Source of the DNA: Bin87 sp965243255
GTDB lineage: Bacteria > Chloroflexota > Dehalococcoidia > Lucifugimonadales > UBA3495
Assembly (NCBI GenBank): GCA_965243255.1
Contig: CBDEUH010000004.1
Span: 558,001-622,000, forward strand
Reading direction: 5' to 3'
Length of the DNA: 64,000 nt
Shown here: positions 32,443 to 40,713 of the stretch, piece by piece
Layout of the letters: each line of letters starts with the position of its first letter
Position numbering within the stretch: position 1 is the first letter of the stretch
The notes under the pieces: generated by a model
The model's input: the letters and a program-made list of their open reading frames with translations, nothing else
Databases searched by the model: none
Told to the model about the DNA's origin: nothing
Position numbers and translations under genes: made by a program

Positions 32443-33597
32443 ATGACGCAGTTTCGGGCGGGCCGCGAGGTCTATGTGATTGGCGTGGGCCTGCATCCCT
32501 TTGGACGGTTTCCGGAGCAGAGCCTGTCGGACCTGGCGCGGGACGCCGTGGTGGACGCGCTGCGGGATTCGGGCGTGCCCTGGCCGGCGATTCCGGTAGC
32601 CTACTTCGGACACGTCTATTATCACGGGATGTCGGTGGGCGAGACGACACTGGCGCAACTGGGGCTGACCGGAGTGCCCATCATCAACGTGGAGAATGCC
32701 TGCTCCAGCGGCTCCACGGCGTTCTGGCAGGCGTATTGGGGCATCACGTCGGGAGTGTTCGACCTGGCGCTGTCCTTCGGCGCTGAAAAGGTCCCCGGCG
32801 GGCCGGTTACGGTTACGGCGGAGAACAGTCCGGCCCGCTACATCGGCGGCGACCACATGATGGCCGGCTACGCGCTGCGGATGACACGATACATGGAGGA
32901 GACCGGCGCGCCGGCGTCGGCGCTGGCGCAGGTTACGGTTAAGGCGCGGCAGGCGGCGTCGCTGAACCCGTTCGCCCATCGCAAGGAAACCTACTCGGTG
33001 GAGGACGTGCTGAATTCCCGGCTCATCGCCGACCCGCTGACGCTTTACCAGTGCTGCCCGACCAGCGAGGGGGGAGCCGCCGCGGTGCTGTGCGCCGGCG
33101 ACGCGCTGGACAGCTACGGCATCGACCGGAGCCGGGCCATCCGCATCGCCGCGGCTGCGCTCACGTCCGGCAACTACAACGGACGGGGCAGCGACCATTC
33201 GGCGTTCAGTCCCTACCGCACCGAGCCGGCGGCGTTGCAGGCTTACGAGATGGCCGGCATCGGGCCGGAGGAGGTGGACCTGGTGCAGGTTCACGACGCG
33301 GCCACCATCGGCGAGCTGCAGCAGGTTGAGGCGCTGCACCTGTTCCCGTATGGGGAGGCCTGGCGGGCCACGGCGGAGGGCAGGACGGCCCTGGGCGGAG
33401 ATTTGCCGGTGAACACCGACGGCGGGCTGCTGGCCATGGGCCATCCCTTCGGGGCGACGGGCATCCGACAGGTTCACGAGACGGTTACGCAGCTGCGGGG
33501 CGAGGCCGGCCCGCGGCAGGTGGAGGGCGCCCGGGTCGGCGTGGCCCAGTGCTCCGGCGCCGGGGACGTTACCACGGTGCACATCCTGACGCGTTAG
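32443..33597 (+). CDS. Thiolase-family protein (SCP2-type acetyl-CoA acetyltransferase-like)
   Basis: A 384-residue thiolase-superfamily protein of the SCP2/COG0183 type that works with DUF35. The nucleophile Cys is in NVENACSSGSTAFWQA (near residue 88), and the C-terminal catalytic region is NTDGGLLAMGHPFGATGIRQ. The usual second-half motif reads VHDAATIGEL. The last Cys region is GVAQCSGAGD, present as in active thiolases. It likely catalyses thiolytic cleavage or condensation of a CoA ester. GGAGG precedes the ATG. A family B repeat follows the stop. Confidence 0.9.
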   Translation: MTQFRAGREVYVIGVGLHPFGRFPEQSLSDLARDAVVDALRDSGVPWPAIPVAYFGHVYYHGMSVGETTLAQLGLTGVPIINVENACSSGSTAFWQAYWGITSGVFDLALSFGAEKVPGGPVTVTAENSPARYIGGDHMMAGYALRMTRYMEETGAPASALAQVTVKARQAASLNPFAHRKETYSVEDVLNSRLIADPLTLYQCCPTSEGGAAAVLCAGDALDSYGIDRSRAIRIAAAALTSGNYNGRGSDHSAFSPYRTEPAALQAYEMAGIGPEEVDLVQVHDAATIGELQQVEALHLFPYGEAWRATAEGRTALGGDLPVNTDGGLLAMGHPFGATGIRQVHETVTQLRGEAGPRQVEGARVGVAQCSGAGDVTTVHILTR

Positions 33598-33604
33598 GGT
33601 GGAT

Positions 33605-33629
33605 GGTTCGACAGGCTCACCATGAGCGG
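33605..33629. repeat. Short intergenic repeat, family B
   Basis: GACAGGCTCACCATGAGCGG, sharing 14 identical bases with the copy at the end of lutC. Confidence 0.6.
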
Positions 33630-33664
33630 CTCAGCGGTTGCGTGAGCGGGTTGGCGGGTGCACG

Positions 33665-33949
33665 ATGGCCAACTACCTGATAATGGCGGCGATGAAGGGC
33701 CGGTTCATGTCGGAGCAGGGGAACCTGTACGACAATTTCCAGATGCTGGGCTACATGGAGGGAGGGTCGCCCTTCGACGCGGTGGCGGCGTTCTTTGACC
33801 AGCCCAAGTTTCCCATCGTGTGGGCCGACGTGGAGTATATGTGGGCTGAGCGGCTGACCGACGACCCGGAGAACGGGCATCACGGCGAATACGAGCGGGT
33901 GTACATCGCCGCCCTGCGGGAGCGCTGGGAGGGCGGCTCGCGGAACTAG
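33665..33949 (+). CDS. Hypothetical protein
   Basis: A 94-residue protein that I do not recognise. It starts MANYLIMAAMKGRFMSEQGNLYDN, is rich in aromatic residues (FFDQPKFPIVWADVEYMWAERL) and ends ERVYIAALRERWEGGSRN. There is no membrane segment. It sits after the thiolase with 67 nt between, a gap that contains a family B repeat. It could be a small subunit or binding partner for the thiolase operon. ATG 33665 is chosen because it starts the conserved-looking region; an in-frame ATG 27 nt upstream lies inside GC-rich spacer. Confidence 0.55.
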   Translation: MANYLIMAAMKGRFMSEQGNLYDNFQMLGYMEGGSPFDAVAAFFDQPKFPIVWADVEYMWAERLTDDPENGHHGEYERVYIAALRERWEGGSRN

Positions 33950-33971
33950 AGTCCACCCGTCTCCACAGATG

Positions 33972-33980
33972 TGCTATGAT
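33972..33980 (+). promoter_or_regulatory. Extended -10 promoter of the small helical protein gene
   Basis: TGCTATGAT (TATGAT at 33975-33980) with GGAG and ATG 34007 following at normal distances. Confidence 0.5.
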
Positions 33981-34006
33981 GACCAAAATGGAGCCGAGGA
34001 TCCAAC

Positions 34007-34228
34007 ATGACCACAACGCAGCCCAGCACCCCCGACGTTTTGCGTGAAGCTGCCGAAGCTCACGGGCAAGCCGGGCGCGCCTTTGCGGCGGCGTCTGCTT
34101 CGCTGCATAGTTTGGCGGTGTCTGCGGAGGCTGCTCGCGTTGCAGTTGACACCGCGTCCAACGCCTTTATCCGTGCTGAGGCTGCCCTAATTCGCGCTGC
34201 CGAAGCGCTGGAAGCGTCCGCCAACTGA
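34007..34228 (+). CDS. Small alanine-rich helical protein
   Basis: A 73-residue, strongly Ala-rich sequence with repeated A-E-A and A-A-S patterns, predicted to form one or two long amphipathic helices (DVLREAAEAHGQAGRAFAAASASLHSLAV, then ASNAFIRAEAALIRAAEALEASAN). It has its own extended -10 promoter and a GGAG ribosome-binding site, which supports it as a real gene. No family is recognised. It could be a phasin-like, coiled-coil or structural protein, but that is speculation. Confidence 0.5.
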   Translation: MTTTQPSTPDVLREAAEAHGQAGRAFAAASASLHSLAVSAEAARVAVDTASNAFIRAEAALIRAAEALEASAN

Positions 34229-34252
34229 GGGCGATTACAGCAGTTGGGTTGG

Positions 34253-35035
34253 TTACACGCTGGCTGCCTTGTTGCGGAGGCGGGTGAAGTCGGTGCGGAA
34301 GCCCTCGGCCAGGGCGCGGCGGTCGGTGCCGTGAAGGACGAAGCGAGCGCCCTGCTCAATCCAGTATTCGGAGAGTTCAGGGGTCTGGTGGTGCACCAGG
34401 GTAGGCAGGCCGCGGGCCTCACACTTGTCTATGATGCCCTTGACGGTGGTTTTGTACACTTCCTGGTCGTAGTCGTCCGGGACGCCCAGGGAGATGCTCA
34501 TGTCGTTGGGCCCGACGAAGATGGCGTCGATGTGGGGAACGTCCAGGATGGCGTCCAGGTTGTCCACGGCGGCCTGGCTTTCAATGCCGACGATGCAGAT
34601 GTTGTCGCGGTTGCGGTTCTCCAGGTAAGCGCGGCTGGCGTCGCTGGGCAGCTGGTCGGACTCCAGGGCCTGCTCGGCGGCTGCGCCCTTGAGGGGGCGG
34701 AACTTGGCGGCCTTGACGACCTCGCGCACCTGCTCGACAGTTTCGCAGTAGGGGGCCAGGATGCCCTGCGCGCCGGCGTCGATGGCCATGGTTACGTAGT
34801 GAGAGTCGGGAATGGGGATGCGCACGATGGGCACCACGCTGATGGTGTTGAACATGGTCAGATAGTCGCCCAACTCGCCGCGGCTGCGGGGGCTGTGCTC
34901 GGTGTCGATGATGACGTAGTCCAGGCCGACGTCGTCCAGGATGGGTATCCAGCGCGGGCTGCGGTTGATGCTGATCATGGTGCCGAAGATACGGCCACCT
35001 TCTTGCAGGGTCTTTTTGAGGTCTGCGCCGCTCAT
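34253..35035 (-). CDS. HpcH/HpaI aldolase family protein
   Basis: A 260-residue class II (metal-dependent) aldolase of the HpaI/citrate-lyase-beta-like family, which retro-cleaves or condenses 4-hydroxy-2-oxo acids with pyruvate. Landmarks are LDYVIIDTEHSPRSRGEL, IVRIPIPDSHYVTMAIDAGAQGILAPYCET, the metal Glu in IVGIESQAAVDN and FVGPNDMSISLG. The start MSGADLKK at 35035 has AAGGAG just upstream and is preferred over a longer frame entering the divergent promoter region. It shares this 70-nt promoter region with the divergent RNase D gene. The substrate is not defined. Confidence 0.88.
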   Translation of the reverse strand: MSGADLKKTLQEGGRIFGTMISINRSPRWIPILDDVGLDYVIIDTEHSPRSRGELGDYLTMFNTISVVPIVRIPIPDSHYVTMAIDAGAQGILAPYCETVEQVREVVKAAKFRPLKGAAAEQALESDQLPSDASRAYLENRNRDNICIVGIESQAAVDNLDAILDVPHIDAIFVGPNDMSISLGVPDDYDQEVYKTTVKGIIDKCEARGLPTLVHHQTPELSEYWIEQGARFVLHGTDRRALAEGFRTDFTRLRNKAASV

Positions 35036-35067
35036 TGGGGTGTGGGCTCCTTGCGGGGGATGGAGTG

Positions 35068-35095
35068 AGTATAGCACGGGGTAGTGTGCTACACT
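35068..35095. promoter_or_regulatory. Divergent, mirror-symmetric promoter pair (aldolase / RNase D)
   Basis: AGTATAGCAC (35068-35077) and GTGCTACACT (35086-35095) form an inverted repeat with one mismatch and an 8-nt spacer. Read left on the minus strand, it gives TGCTATACT; read right, TGCTACACT. Both are extended -10 boxes, one for each divergent gene. The rnd start (35108) is only 12 nt after its -10, so its leader is very short. Confidence 0.6.
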
Positions 35096-35107
35096 GGCGC
35101 AGTTGCA

Positions 35108-36280
35108 ATGGCCGGACAAGCCTTGTTCGGGGAACAGGAAAGTCGTTTGCCGAATCAGTATCGTTATATCAGCAACCAGGATGAATGGGACGCCGTGGCG
35201 GCGGATTTGGGCGCCGCGCCTCGGCTGGCGTTGGACACGGAGCGCAACGGACGCTTCGCCTACCGGGAACGCATCTGCCTGATTCAGATTTCAGACGGAC
35301 GTGAGACGTATCTGCTGGACCCGCTGGGAGTGGACGACCTGGCGGCGCTGGGGCGGATTCTGGCAGACGAGTCGGTGGTCAAGGCGCTGCACGGCAGCGA
35401 GGAGGACATCCGGTTTTTTGACCGGGACTTCGGTTTTCCCATCCGCAACCTGTTTGACACGGGGATGGCGGCGCGTTTCCTGGGAGTGGCCCGTCCGAAC
35501 CTGGGCGCGGTGCTGGAAGAGTTTTGCGGCGTGCGCATCGCCAAGGACCCCAAGTTGCAGGTGTCGCACTGGGGGCTGCGTCCGCTGTCGGGGCCGGCGC
35601 TGGACTACGCCGCCGGAGACGTGCGGTATCTGCTGCCGCTGGTGGACGAGTTGGAGTATCGGCTGACGAAGGCCGGACGCGCTGATTGGGTGCGGGAGGA
35701 ATGCCGGCGAATGGAGGCGCTCCGTTTTCCTGCCGAGGAGCCGTTGGCGACCGCCTTCCGAAGGGTGAAAGGTTGGGACTCGCTGCATCCGAGGGAGATT
35801 GCGGTTTTAAGGGAGCTGTACGTCTTTCGGGATGACAAAGCCTGCGTGTGGGACGTGCCGGCGGGACAGGCGGCCAGCAACAACGATCTGCTGACGCTGG
35901 CGCAGTCGGACGGCGTGGTGCCCCGCGGCGTGGGCGGGATGCTGGCCGGCCGCTGTTTTGGCGAGCTGATGGAGGCCATCCAGCGGGGGATGGACGGGCC
36001 CGAGGAGGCCAAACCGCCCAGGCCGGACTCGGCCGATTCATGGACACCGGAACGCAGGGAGCGGTTGAAGACGCTGAAACGATGGCGGACCAGTCTGGCG
36101 GACGAGCTGGAGCTGGCGGTGAGCCACGTCTGGCCGACGCCGAGCCTGGAACGGCTGGCCCTGCGTCCGGGAGACCTGGATTACGAGCTGGCCGGCGGGT
36201 ACGGAGAAGTGAGGCGGTGGCAACGGGACGAGTTCGGCGATTCCTTGACGGCGTTGGTGAGCGTCGCCGGGTCGCCATAG
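35108..36280 (+). CDS. rnd: Ribonuclease D-type 3'-5' exonuclease with HRDC domain
   Basis: A 390-residue RNase D, a DEDDy exonuclease that trims the 3' ends of tRNA precursors and other stable RNAs. Exo motifs are LALDTERNGRF (DxE), HGSEEDIRFFDRDF, and YAAGDVRYLLPL (Yx3D). An HRDC-like helical domain follows (about 215-300: LHPREIAVLRELYVFRDDKA). The C-terminal 80 residues are extended compared with E. coli RNase D. ATG 35108 is 12 nt after the -10, with no Shine-Dalgarno in the very short leader. The SLC13-type transporter gene starts 46 nt after its stop. Confidence 0.9.
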   Translation: MAGQALFGEQESRLPNQYRYISNQDEWDAVAADLGAAPRLALDTERNGRFAYRERICLIQISDGRETYLLDPLGVDDLAALGRILADESVVKALHGSEEDIRFFDRDFGFPIRNLFDTGMAARFLGVARPNLGAVLEEFCGVRIAKDPKLQVSHWGLRPLSGPALDYAAGDVRYLLPLVDELEYRLTKAGRADWVREECRRMEALRFPAEEPLATAFRRVKGWDSLHPREIAVLRELYVFRDDKACVWDVPAGQAASNNDLLTLAQSDGVVPRGVGGMLAGRCFGELMEAIQRGMDGPEEAKPPRPDSADSWTPERRERLKTLKRWRTSLADELELAVSHVWPTPSLERLALRPGDLDYELAGGYGEVRRWQRDEFGDSLTALVSVAGSP

Positions 36281-36325
36281 GGCGGGATAGTCCGGTGATG
36301 GCGTCGTGCGCGGGAAGCAGGCCGG

Positions 36326-38110
36326 ATGGATGAGGCCGTAGTATTCGGGGTCCTGGTTCTCTCCCTGGCGCTGTTTGTGATTGGCAAGTGGCGCTACGAC
36401 ATCGTTGCCGTTCTGGCCCTGCTGGTGCTGACCATCGCCGGCATCGTGCCGGCGGCGGAGGCGTACCAGGGCTTCGGACACCCGGCAGTGATCACCGTAG
36501 CCGCGGTGTTGATTCTGAGCCGGGCCTTGTATGACTCCGGCGTGGTGGACGTGATTGCCGACTGGTATTCCCGAGTGCCCCGCTACGTTACCGCCCGCAT
36601 CGTGGCGCTCACCGGCATCACGGCGTTTTTCTCGGCGTTCATGAACAACGTGGGAGCGGTGAGCCTGCTGATGCCGGTGGCCATCCGGGTGTCGAACCGG
36701 AGCCAGCATCCGCCTTCGCGCTACCTGATGCCGCTGGCCTTCGCGTCGCTGCTGGGCGGGATGACCACGTTGATCGGCACGCCGCCGAACGTGATTATCT
36801 CCAACTTTCGCCAGGAGCATACCGGCGTAGCGTTTCAGATGTTTGACTTCGGGCCGGTTGGGCTGGCGGTGACGGCGGCCGGAGCGCTGTTTATAGCAGT
36901 GGTCGGGTGGCGCCTGATTCCGACCAGACAGACGCCCGCTACGTTGGGCGAGGCGCTGGACATCGAAAGCTACATGACGGAAGTGCGAGTGCCGGAGGGC
37001 TCGCGATTCGCCGGAGGGCTGCTGCGGGACCTGGAGGAGTTTGTTGACGACGACGTGGCCATCGCCGGACTGATTCACCGGGGAGTGGTGTACGCCGCGC
37101 CGTCCAGTTACCAGATAATCGATGCCAACGACGTGCTCATCATTGAGGCCGACCCTGAAGACTTCCGCGCCTTTATCGACCAGACGGGGTTTGAGCTGGA
37201 GGGGTCGCGAGACGTTGAGTCCGAGATAGGCCAGACGCTGGGCGCGGAGGACACCGCCCTGGTGGAGGTGGTGGTGAGCCCGGAAAGCGAAGCGCAGGGC
37301 AGCAGCGCCCGGGACCTCCGTCTGCACTCTGAGTACGGCGTGAACCTGCTGGGCGTGTCCCGGCGGGGCACGGGGTTCATCCACCGGCTCAGCCATATCA
37401 ACTTCCGCGTCGGCGACGTGCTGCTGATTCACGGCAAGGAGGAGATGGTGCAGAGCGCGCTGCCCAGGCTGGGCCTTCTGCCCCTGGCCGAGCGGGAGCT
37501 GCGGATTGGACAACGCCGACGCCTCTTCTTTCCCATCGCCGTATTCGCCGGGGCCCTGCTGCTGACGTCCTTCGGCGTTTTGTCGGTGCAGGTGTCCTTC
37601 GTGGCTGCGGTGGTGGTCCTGCTGGTTACCGGATTTGTCTCGCTGCGGGCAGCCTACCAGGCGATAGACTGGCCGGTGATTGTTTTGCTGGGCGCGATGA
37701 TACCCGTGGGCGAGGCGCTGGAAACCACCGGCGGCGCGGCGCGCATTGCCGCAAGTCTGGCGGACCTGGGCGGCTTCCTGCCAGCCTGGGCGATGCTGGG
37801 AGTTGTGCTGGTGGCGACAACGCTGCTGTCCGCCGTGATCAACAACGCCGCCGCGGTGATACTGATGGCCCCCATCGGCGTCGGCGTGGCGGAGACCATG
37901 GGAGCGTCCATGGACCCGTTCCTGATGGCGGTGGCCATCGGAGGGTCGTCCGCGTTCCTGACGCCAATCGGCCACCAGTCCAACACCATCGTGCTGGGGC
38001 CCGGAGGGTACCGGTTCGCCGACTACCTGAGGATGGGCTTCCCGCTGGAAATAGTGATAGTGACGGTGGCCATACCTGCCATCATGTGGGCCTGGCCCAT
38101 GGGGATTTAG
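36326..38110 (+). CDS. SLC13/DASS-family transporter with two TrkA-C (RCK_C) domains
   Basis: A 594-residue inner-membrane transporter. The N-terminal half has hydrophobic segments and the signature FFSAFMNNVGAVSLLMPVAIRV followed by LLGGMTTLIGTPPNVIIS, typical of the sodium-coupled dicarboxylate/sulfate (DASS) family. Residues about 215-390 hold two TrkA-C domains in a cytosolic loop, and the second membrane half repeats the motif as SAVINNAAAVILMAPIGVG and SSAFLTPIGHQSNTIV. Members import sulfate, dicarboxylates or similar anions with Na+. The NN-x-A and GTP/GHQ motifs are both present, so the transport site appears complete. Confidence 0.9.
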   Translation: MDEAVVFGVLVLSLALFVIGKWRYDIVAVLALLVLTIAGIVPAAEAYQGFGHPAVITVAAVLILSRALYDSGVVDVIADWYSRVPRYVTARIVALTGITAFFSAFMNNVGAVSLLMPVAIRVSNRSQHPPSRYLMPLAFASLLGGMTTLIGTPPNVIISNFRQEHTGVAFQMFDFGPVGLAVTAAGALFIAVVGWRLIPTRQTPATLGEALDIESYMTEVRVPEGSRFAGGLLRDLEEFVDDDVAIAGLIHRGVVYAAPSSYQIIDANDVLIIEADPEDFRAFIDQTGFELEGSRDVESEIGQTLGAEDTALVEVVVSPESEAQGSSARDLRLHSEYGVNLLGVSRRGTGFIHRLSHINFRVGDVLLIHGKEEMVQSALPRLGLLPLAERELRIGQRRRLFFPIAVFAGALLLTSFGVLSVQVSFVAAVVVLLVTGFVSLRAAYQAIDWPVIVLLGAMIPVGEALETTGGAARIAASLADLGGFLPAWAMLGVVLVATTLLSAVINNAAAVILMAPIGVGVAETMGASMDPFLMAVAIGGSSAFLTPIGHQSNTIVLGPGGYRFADYLRMGFPLEIVIVTVAIPAIMWAWPMGI

Positions 38111-38117
38111 GGCCGGG

Positions 38118-39209
38118 CTACGCGCCGTAGGTCATCAACTCTTCGCAGAAGCGGGCGGTGTTCACGAGGTCGGGGATGACGACATACTCGTCGATGGTGT
38201 GCATCAGGTTGGTGGCCATTCCCACTACGATGCTCTCAATGCCGTTGAGCCGGAACACGTTGCCGTCAGTGCCGCCGCCGGAGGGTTTGATGTTGGGTTG
38301 CAGGCCCATGTCCCGCATCACGCGCATGACCAGCTGCGCGGTAGCCTCGCTGGGGTCCAGGCGGTACATCTGGAACATCATCTCCAGGTTTTGGGTGATT
38401 TGGGCGTCTCCGTGGCGGGCGCGAACTTTGTCAAGAGTCGTGAGCAGCTGCATTCGCAGGAGTTCCAGTGATTCCATGTTCATGCTGCGGAACTCGCCGG
38501 TGATGGAGGCTTCGGAGGGTACGGCGTTGCGGACGGTACCGCCGGTGATGGTGGCCACGTTGAAGGTGGTTTCTTCGTCGATGCGACCCTGGGGCAACTC
38601 GGCGATCAGCTCGCTGGCGATGCGGATGGCGGAGAGACCCTTTTCCGGCTCGACGCCGGCGTGGGCGCCCCGGCCGGCTATGTTGATGTCAAAGGCCATG
38701 TAGGTGGGGCTGGCGCCGGTGATGGTGTTGACCGGGCCGTTGCCGTCGAATACCACGGCTTCGGTGCCGCGCAGCATCGCAAAATCTAGATTGGACGCGC
38801 CCACCAGCCCGATCTCCTCGCCGCGGGTGAGCACCACTTCCAGCGGGCGACGGGGCCGGCCGTCTTCCTTGACCGCCTCCAGGGCCTCCAGGATGGCAGC
38901 CACGCCGGCCTTGCAGTCTCCGCCGAGAATGGTGTTGCCGTCGGAGGTAATGCGCTCGCCGACCAACTGGGGACGGATGCTGCGCCCAGGGTCAACGGTA
39001 TCCATGTGCGCGGAGAGAATCAGGGGACGAACCGAAGGCGGTCCGTCCTCCCGGGCGATGACGTTGCCGTGGTCGTCCCGGGCGACCTGGAAGCCCAGCT
39101 TGGCCAGGCGGTCGGAAACGTGGAGGGCAACGTCCCACTCTTCGCCTGAGGGGCTGTCGATTCGCACCAGGTCGCAAAAATCGTTGATCATTCGTTCCTG
39201 ATTGGGCAT
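38118..39209 (-). CDS. PepT-like M20 peptidase
   Basis: A 363-residue M20B-type metallopeptidase resembling tripeptidase T. Metal ligands and catalytic residues appear in LILSAHMDTVDPG (His and Asp), GGDCKAGVAAILEAL, RGEEIGLVGASNLD (catalytic Glu-Glu), and NLMHTIDEYVVIPDL. It probably removes N-terminal residues from short peptides in the cytoplasm. It is distinct from the two tandem M20D hydrolases at 17374-20059. A TATAAT box (minus strand, 39251-39246) lies about 40 nt upstream of the start. The gene ends 7 nt from the convergent transporter gene. Confidence 0.88.
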   Translation of the reverse strand: MPNQERMINDFCDLVRIDSPSGEEWDVALHVSDRLAKLGFQVARDDHGNVIAREDGPPSVRPLILSAHMDTVDPGRSIRPQLVGERITSDGNTILGGDCKAGVAAILEALEAVKEDGRPRRPLEVVLTRGEEIGLVGASNLDFAMLRGTEAVVFDGNGPVNTITGASPTYMAFDINIAGRGAHAGVEPEKGLSAIRIASELIAELPQGRIDEETTFNVATITGGTVRNAVPSEASITGEFRSMNMESLELLRMQLLTTLDKVRARHGDAQITQNLEMMFQMYRLDPSEATAQLVMRVMRDMGLQPNIKPSGGGTDGNVFRLNGIESIVVGMATNLMHTIDEYVVIPDLVNTARFCEELMTYGA

Positions 39210-39239
39210 CGGGCACCTCGCGGGGTTGGGGCGGTTAGG

Positions 39240-39268
39240 TTGCCTATTATAGCGCAGGTTATTAGAAT
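39240..39268 (+). promoter_or_regulatory. Sigma70 promoter of the GNAT gene giving a near-leaderless transcript
   Basis: TTGCCT (39240-39245), 17 nt, TAGAAT (39263-39268). The start codon at 39278 is only 9 nt after the -10 box, so the leader should be about 3 nt. A TATAAT for the divergent peptidase gene lies between (39246-39251, minus strand). Confidence 0.6.
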
Positions 39269-39277
39269 CAACTGGTT

Positions 39278-39736
39278 ATGGATAAGGCGTTGGAAATCCG
39301 AGTTGCCCAGGCGTCGGACGCGGCCACGATAGCCGAGTTCAATGCGGCGATGGCCCTGGAATCCGAAGGCGTGGCGCTGGACATGGACGTGCTGACGGCC
39401 GGCGTGCGGGCGGCGCTGGCCGATTCCGGCCGGGCGTTTTATCTGCTGGGCAAAGTGGCCGGAAACCCGGCCGGTCAGCTGATGGTAACTTACGAATGGA
39501 GCGACTGGCGCAACGGGTGGATCTGGTGGGTGCAGTCGGTTTATGTCAAGCCTGAATACAGGCGGCAGGGGGTTTATCGCCGTCTGTACCGCCACCTGGA
39601 GGCGATGGCTGCCAAGCAGGGCGACGTTCGTGGGATTCGGCTGTACGTGATGCGGGACAACACCGGCGCCAAGCGTACTTACGAATCGCTGGGGATGCAC
39701 CATTCGGAATACGATCTGTACGAGACGGAATTCTAG
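39278..39736 (+). CDS. GNAT-family N-acetyltransferase
   Basis: A 152-residue GNAT acetyltransferase. It starts IRVAQASDAATIAEFNAAMALES, and the acetyl-CoA-binding motif A is VYVKPEYRRQGVYRRLYRHLEAMA (R/QxxG pattern RRQGVY). The C-terminal strand RLYVMRDNTGAKRTYESLGMH is typical. The acyl acceptor is unknown. There is no ribosome-binding site, consistent with a near-leaderless mRNA from the promoter at 39240. A TPR protein gene follows 26 nt later, the first of a run of plus-strand genes to 43698. Confidence 0.88.
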   Translation: MDKALEIRVAQASDAATIAEFNAAMALESEGVALDMDVLTAGVRAALADSGRAFYLLGKVAGNPAGQLMVTYEWSDWRNGWIWWVQSVYVKPEYRRQGVYRRLYRHLEAMAAKQGDVRGIRLYVMRDNTGAKRTYESLGMHHSEYDLYETEF

Positions 39737-39762
39737 CCAGAGGAGGTTGACCGGGTCGCATT

Positions 39763-40713
39763 ATGGTGGGGGACTTACCGACTGAATTCCATTACACGGC
39801 GCGGGGTCAGCTGGCGCTGCAGGCCGGCCAGTTGAACGCTGCCGTCGCCGATTTCAACAACGCGCTGGAGCTGAACGACGAGTTTGCGCCGGCGTATTAC
39901 TACCGCGGCCTGGCGTATCGCAACGGGGGCAATCTGGACCTGGCAGTGGCGGATTACACCCGGGCGATTGTGGCGGACCCGGAGTATCCGGTGCCCTATT
40001 ACGCTCGCGGCGTGGTGCGGCGTCATCTGGGATTCTACGAGGATGCCATCAGCGATTACTCGGCGGCCATCGAACTGGAGCCGGACGACGCCGATTATTA
40101 CTACGCCCGCGGCGTGGCGCGGATCTCCCTGAACCGGCATCAGGAAGCCATTGGCGATTTTCAGGCGTGCATCCGCATCAACCCGGAGCACGCCAACGCC
40201 CAATACAACCTGGGCATCGCCTACCGGGACATCGGCGAGCGGGATACCGCGTTGGGTTATTACGACCGGGCCATCGAGCTGCGCCCTCGTGAGCCGGATT
40301 ACCTATACGCCAGGGGCAACCTGCGCAGCGACCTGCGTGAGTATGCCATGGCCATTGCAGACTATGACGCCGCCATTGCCGTCGTGCCCACCTTCGCCAA
40401 CGCGCTGTACAACCGGGGCATCGCCCGGCGTAACCTGGGCGACCCGCAGTCTGCCATCGCCGACTTCGACGCGGCCCAGGCGTGCGGGATGGACACGGCG
40501 ATGCTGTATCACAACCGGGGCGTGGCCCGGGCTGACCTGGGGGAGCATCAAGCGGCCATTGATGAGTACCAGCTGGCCCTGGAACGCAATGCGACCCTGG
40601 CCGACGTATATCGCTCCCGGGCGGTGTCGCATCGGGAGCTGGGCAACGAAACGGCGGCGGCGGCCGACCTATTGCAGTACGCTCAATTGACCGCAACCAT
40701 CAGCCATGACTAG
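39763..40713 (+). CDS. Tetratricopeptide-repeat protein
   Basis: A 316-residue protein made of about nine TPR units, spaced 34 residues apart with the repeated pattern A-x-x-x-Y-x-R-G-x-A then A-I-x-D-Y-x-x-A-I-x-L (for example YYYARGVARISLNRHQEAIGDF and YLYARGNLRSDLREYAMAIADY). There is no signal peptide, so it is probably a cytoplasmic scaffold. The repeat string makes it strongly paralogous within itself. It overlaps the start of the next gene by 8 nt, so the two are coupled. The partner is not known. Confidence 0.9.
   Translation: MVGDLPTEFHYTARGQLALQAGQLNAAVADFNNALELNDEFAPAYYYRGLAYRNGGNLDLAVADYTRAIVADPEYPVPYYARGVVRRHLGFYEDAISDYSAAIELEPDDADYYYARGVARISLNRHQEAIGDFQACIRINPEHANAQYNLGIAYRDIGERDTALGYYDRAIELRPREPDYLYARGNLRSDLREYAMAIADYDAAIAVVPTFANALYNRGIARRNLGDPQSAIADFDAAQACGMDTAMLYHNRGVARADLGEHQAAIDEYQLALERNATLADVYRSRAVSHRELGNETAAAADLLQYAQLTATISHD

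Noticed and set aside
26493..33637. CRISPR array formed by the short repeats
   Set aside because: The copies are isolated, at irregular distances and located in separate intergenic regions, with no spacers or cas genes nearby.
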